From Cydia pomonella (taxonomy: Eukaryota > Arthropoda > Insecta > Lepidoptera > Tortricidae), in the NCBI RefSeq assembly GCF_033807575.1, contig NC_084706.1, forward strand, positions 21,614,725 through 21,678,724: DNA of 64,000 bases, in the 5' to 3' direction. The position numbers and the translations under genes were made by a program. Shown here piece after piece: positions 61,311-64,000 of this stretch. Under the pieces are notes generated by a model. That model saw only the letters and a program-made list of their open reading frames with translations. It did no database searches and had not been told where the DNA came from. Every line of letters starts with the position of its first letter. The stretch's first letter is position 1.

Positions 61311-62037
61311 TACACGAAATATCATATCAATATCAAAATCATGTTAATGATTTCAAAATAGCTCAATATATTATAGGTGTATTAGGGTAATTCCGAATCA
61401 TTCCCGATTGTTGGTTATTTAAGAAAATGAATCTGGCAGGATATAATTATGGGTGATGACCCGAAATGTCTTATTCCTTTTTTATGTTAATTTATCTTTT
61501 AACGTCACTTAAGAGACGTATTGACCACGCAATTTTATTACAAAAACAAAGCTAATAACCTCGTTAAGGGCTAAATGTGAAGTGCTGTCATCTGCATAAG
61601 TATTACTCACGTAAAAAGGCAAGGCGGAAGCCAGCCGAGAAAGTGTTTCGGTAAAATTGCAAAATTTTAACGAAGGTCCGATAAAAACGTCTTTGTAATT
61701 GACTTAAGCTATTTAGAACTTACAAATTTGAAGTTGGGTTTAGAATTTTTTAAATTGTAATTTTATAAATTAAGAACCAAAACATTGTTAACAATCTATG
61801 AAGTAGATATAAGTGTTTCTCCCAGAAAAAAATGTTTTAAAAGGTATTTTACCAAGATACATTCTTACCATAAAATAAATACGAGTAAATGCATTTGTAA
61901 GCAGCTTAAGGCCTTCGCCATTTTACGCTCAACCGCTTATCATGAGTTTACTACAATCCGTGCGTATAGCTATATATATATAGCTTAAAAAAAAGAAGGA
62001 AGAACTACACGAAAAACTTATTTGACTGAATGGTTGT
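61311..62037. other. No gene recognised
   Basis: A short TATATATATATA run lies at about 61970. A 67-codon frame at 61785-61988 is without family. Confidence 0.4.
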
Positions 62038-62210
62038 TCATCATCATCGTCATAATTTTAGCCTCCAGTCACCCACTGCTGAGCATAGGCCTTTTATCCC
62101 AATCTTGGGCTAGTCGCATCCAGAAGTGTCCCGCGATTTTTCGAGTATCATCCACCCAACGAGCCAACTGACGCCAGGCGCTTTTTTCATCCGAAAGCGG
62201 CCCCATGGTT
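62038..62210 (-). mobile_element. LINE remnant, C-terminus and TGATGATGA tail
   Basis: The minus frame reads ARWVDDTRKIAGHFWMRLAQ DWDKR, then the 3' end GCCTATGCTCAGCAGTGGGT GACTGG... closing with ATGACGATGATGATGA. W-x-D-D-x-R-K-x-A-G...W-M-R-x-A-Q-D is the terminal motif of a common lepidopteran LINE whose 3' end is a trinucleotide repeat. Confidence 0.72.
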
Positions 62211-62504
62211 ATTAGAGAATGGCAAGTAGTTAGTATAATAATTGTATTACATATTTGCTAAATATTACTACATTAATTAGATGAATACGCGCTGGTTTCA
62301 CAGCTCCACAGGCGAGTAAATACAAGTGCCATACGGCGCTACGAAGGCAGATTCTCGGCGCTTCATTCTCTTTGTTCGGCCACACAATGACCGCTCGTCC
62401 ACTTCGGCGCAGCGAACAGTTAACAGACAGTAAGAATGCAACAAATTAACTAACAGTATTGACAGCCACTATTCAAAGATCACCTACCTTAGTGTGCATC
62501 ACAC
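62211..62504. other. No gene recognised
   Basis: Positions 62290-62410 are less AT-rich, without a readable frame. Confidence 0.35.
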
Positions 62505-62650
62505 ATATTTTTTTCTGGGTTATGAATGGGTTCATTGTATATTTTAACTGTTTCAATAATGTATATCATATGGTACCCACGAGACAAGCCTTATTGAGTT
62601 TGCTCTGGAACAAGTCAAATTGAGTGAGATAGTCTCATAATATTTTTTTT
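62505..62650 (+). mobile_element. Old SINE tail fragment (GACGACCGG family)
   Basis: CATATTTTTTTCTGGGTTAT GAATGGG, GGTACCCACGAGACAAGCCT TATTGAG and AGTCAAATTGAGTGAGATAG TCTCATAATATTT follow the body and tail of the SINE at 12550-12802 with many substitutions. The tRNA head is gone. Confidence 0.6.
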
Positions 62651-64000
62651 TACAATTCGTGTCTAAACCCTTTAACGGCCAAGAGTATAAAAATTGAACC
62701 CTATACCTTTGAAATGAAGTTAAACATCATTACTTAAGGGTGGTCATTTTTGCTATATAAAATCGAAGTTTGCCAGTTAAGAGGGGGCTAACACAACATT
62801 GCAGTTTTTATATTGCAGTTTTTATATTTCATTTTTACACGTTTTAATCTAAGGGAAGTGGCATAAAAAATTCATTTGGAAACCACGAAATCTCCAAATC
62901 TTCCGTCGCACTCGCAAGTCTCACGTGGCACGCCGTATCTTATGTTCCTTTTTAGTTTCCTGGCTTTACGGACTCATCAATTGCCTTCAAGACAAGCCTT
63001 TACATTAGAACACAAAAAAAAAAATCACAATCAATTTGAGATCAGTCTCTAGTATATTCTAATAACGGTATTCTTCTACTTCTACGGGTCAAAAGAATGC
63101 CCGCACTTTGGTGTATTGTATCAATAAAAGTATTGTTTTTAATCTGTGAGCTATAATTCAGGTAATGTACTAACCGTTAAGCTGGTTTGCCTTATTGCAG
63201 TCAAATGCGATTCAGATGACGTTAAATGCATGAAGCTATTTTGAAATGAATAGTTTAGCGTGCACATATATATGTAGGTATAACAGGTAGGTACGTTTTA
63301 ATTAATAAATATGATCAGTGTAAGATAAATTTCATTACATTTTTGACAAAATAATATACATGACATGACTTTACTCTACGGCGTTTTTTAACTCCTTTAA
63401 TTTTAAGGATGCATTCTTAAGCATAAATTAAGTTGCTTTCTCAAAGACACCGGTACCTATTCTAATTTTCTCAATTTCGGAGATAATCTTTATGAACGTG
63501 TACATTGAGCCTGCCGTAGGCCTTGTTTACATATTAATTACTGTTTAATATGAGTTTATGCATTTTGTACTAAACGCAAGTACTATCCCGGACGATCGAT
63601 GTCCGAAATGATATGTCAAAGATTTATATTGTTTGGTTAAATTAAATAGCATGCTTATGATACAAAACCGATATATGTAGCATAGCATGTAATTACTTTT
63701 TACATTTTTTTTTAAATTACCTAACTATACCATTCAGTTTCCTTAAATGTACTCAGCCATACCCCTAATTTAAAGATAATGATTAAGGAAGATGAAACAG
63801 ATAGGTAACTGTACTCATAATACGCCAAATGGACATTTCCAGTGACACGTGAAAAACGTAGATATTAGGTATATACTACGTTTTAAATGTAAGAAAATAT
63901 TTAAAACAGTTTTTTTTCTGAGCCTACCTATTCACCTTTCAGTACCTTTACGCCGTGCACAAATGGTACCTTTTTAAATTAATCTCATCAAGTCCCTCAT
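62651..64000. other. No gene recognised
   Basis: No frame of 60 codons and no repeat shared with the rest of the window noticed. Confidence 0.4.

Noticed and set aside
1..64000. CRISPR array, operon or bacterial system
   Set aside because: No regularly spaced repeats, no dense coding and no ribosome-binding pattern. The repeats are eukaryotic transposons.

Overview
This 64 kb window is AT-rich animal nuclear DNA. The repeats point to a moth or butterfly: tRNA-headed SINEs, jockey-like and RTE-like LINE 3' ends, and short palindromic elements with GTACAGTCA or CTCCTCTACACGATGG tips, all of types I recognise from Lepidoptera. I found no host protein-coding exon, no genuine tRNA or rRNA gene and no CRISPR array. 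Open frames are short (131 codons at most), and the longer ones either overlap repeats or show no recognisable family. The window is best read as intergenic or long-intron sequence built by many rounds of transposon insertion. Family assignments come from reading translated motifs by eye, not from database searches.

Layout. 0-10 kb: two jockey-like LINE tails, a full-length SINE with a 17-bp target-site duplication (TSD), and about a dozen inverted-repeat (MITE-like) elements. 10-20 kb: a second SINE family, jockey-like and RTE-like LINE tails, a 155-bp tandem duplication, and a SINE nested inside a LINE (13-bp TSD). 20-33 kb: three copies of a ~500-bp repeat, an element inserted inside another inverted-repeat element, and a 5'-truncated RTE-type LINE with an 18-bp TSD and only one internal stop codon. 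35-44 kb: an unusual duplicated segment. Block A (812 bp) occurs twice, directly flanking block B (728 bp), and B occurs again 6 kb downstream. Copies are identical or nearly so, and the A/B junction carries a perfect 28-bp inverted repeat. 44-50 kb: SINEs and MITEs. 51-64 kb: mostly decayed LINE fragments, including two LINEs lying tail to tail.

How the parts work together. Non-autonomous elements here seem to pair with LINEs. One SINE family ends in a GAAGAAGAAG tail like the RTE-type LINE at 28.7-29.3 kb. A second SINE has the same tRNA-derived head but ends in a CCCAGCAGTGGGA tail like the LINE end at 7.9 kb. Nested insertions with TSDs give a relative order of events. The strongest oddity is the A-B-A'...B' duplication: either a very recent rearrangement by replication template switching, or an assembly artefact. 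I found no convincing new gene system.
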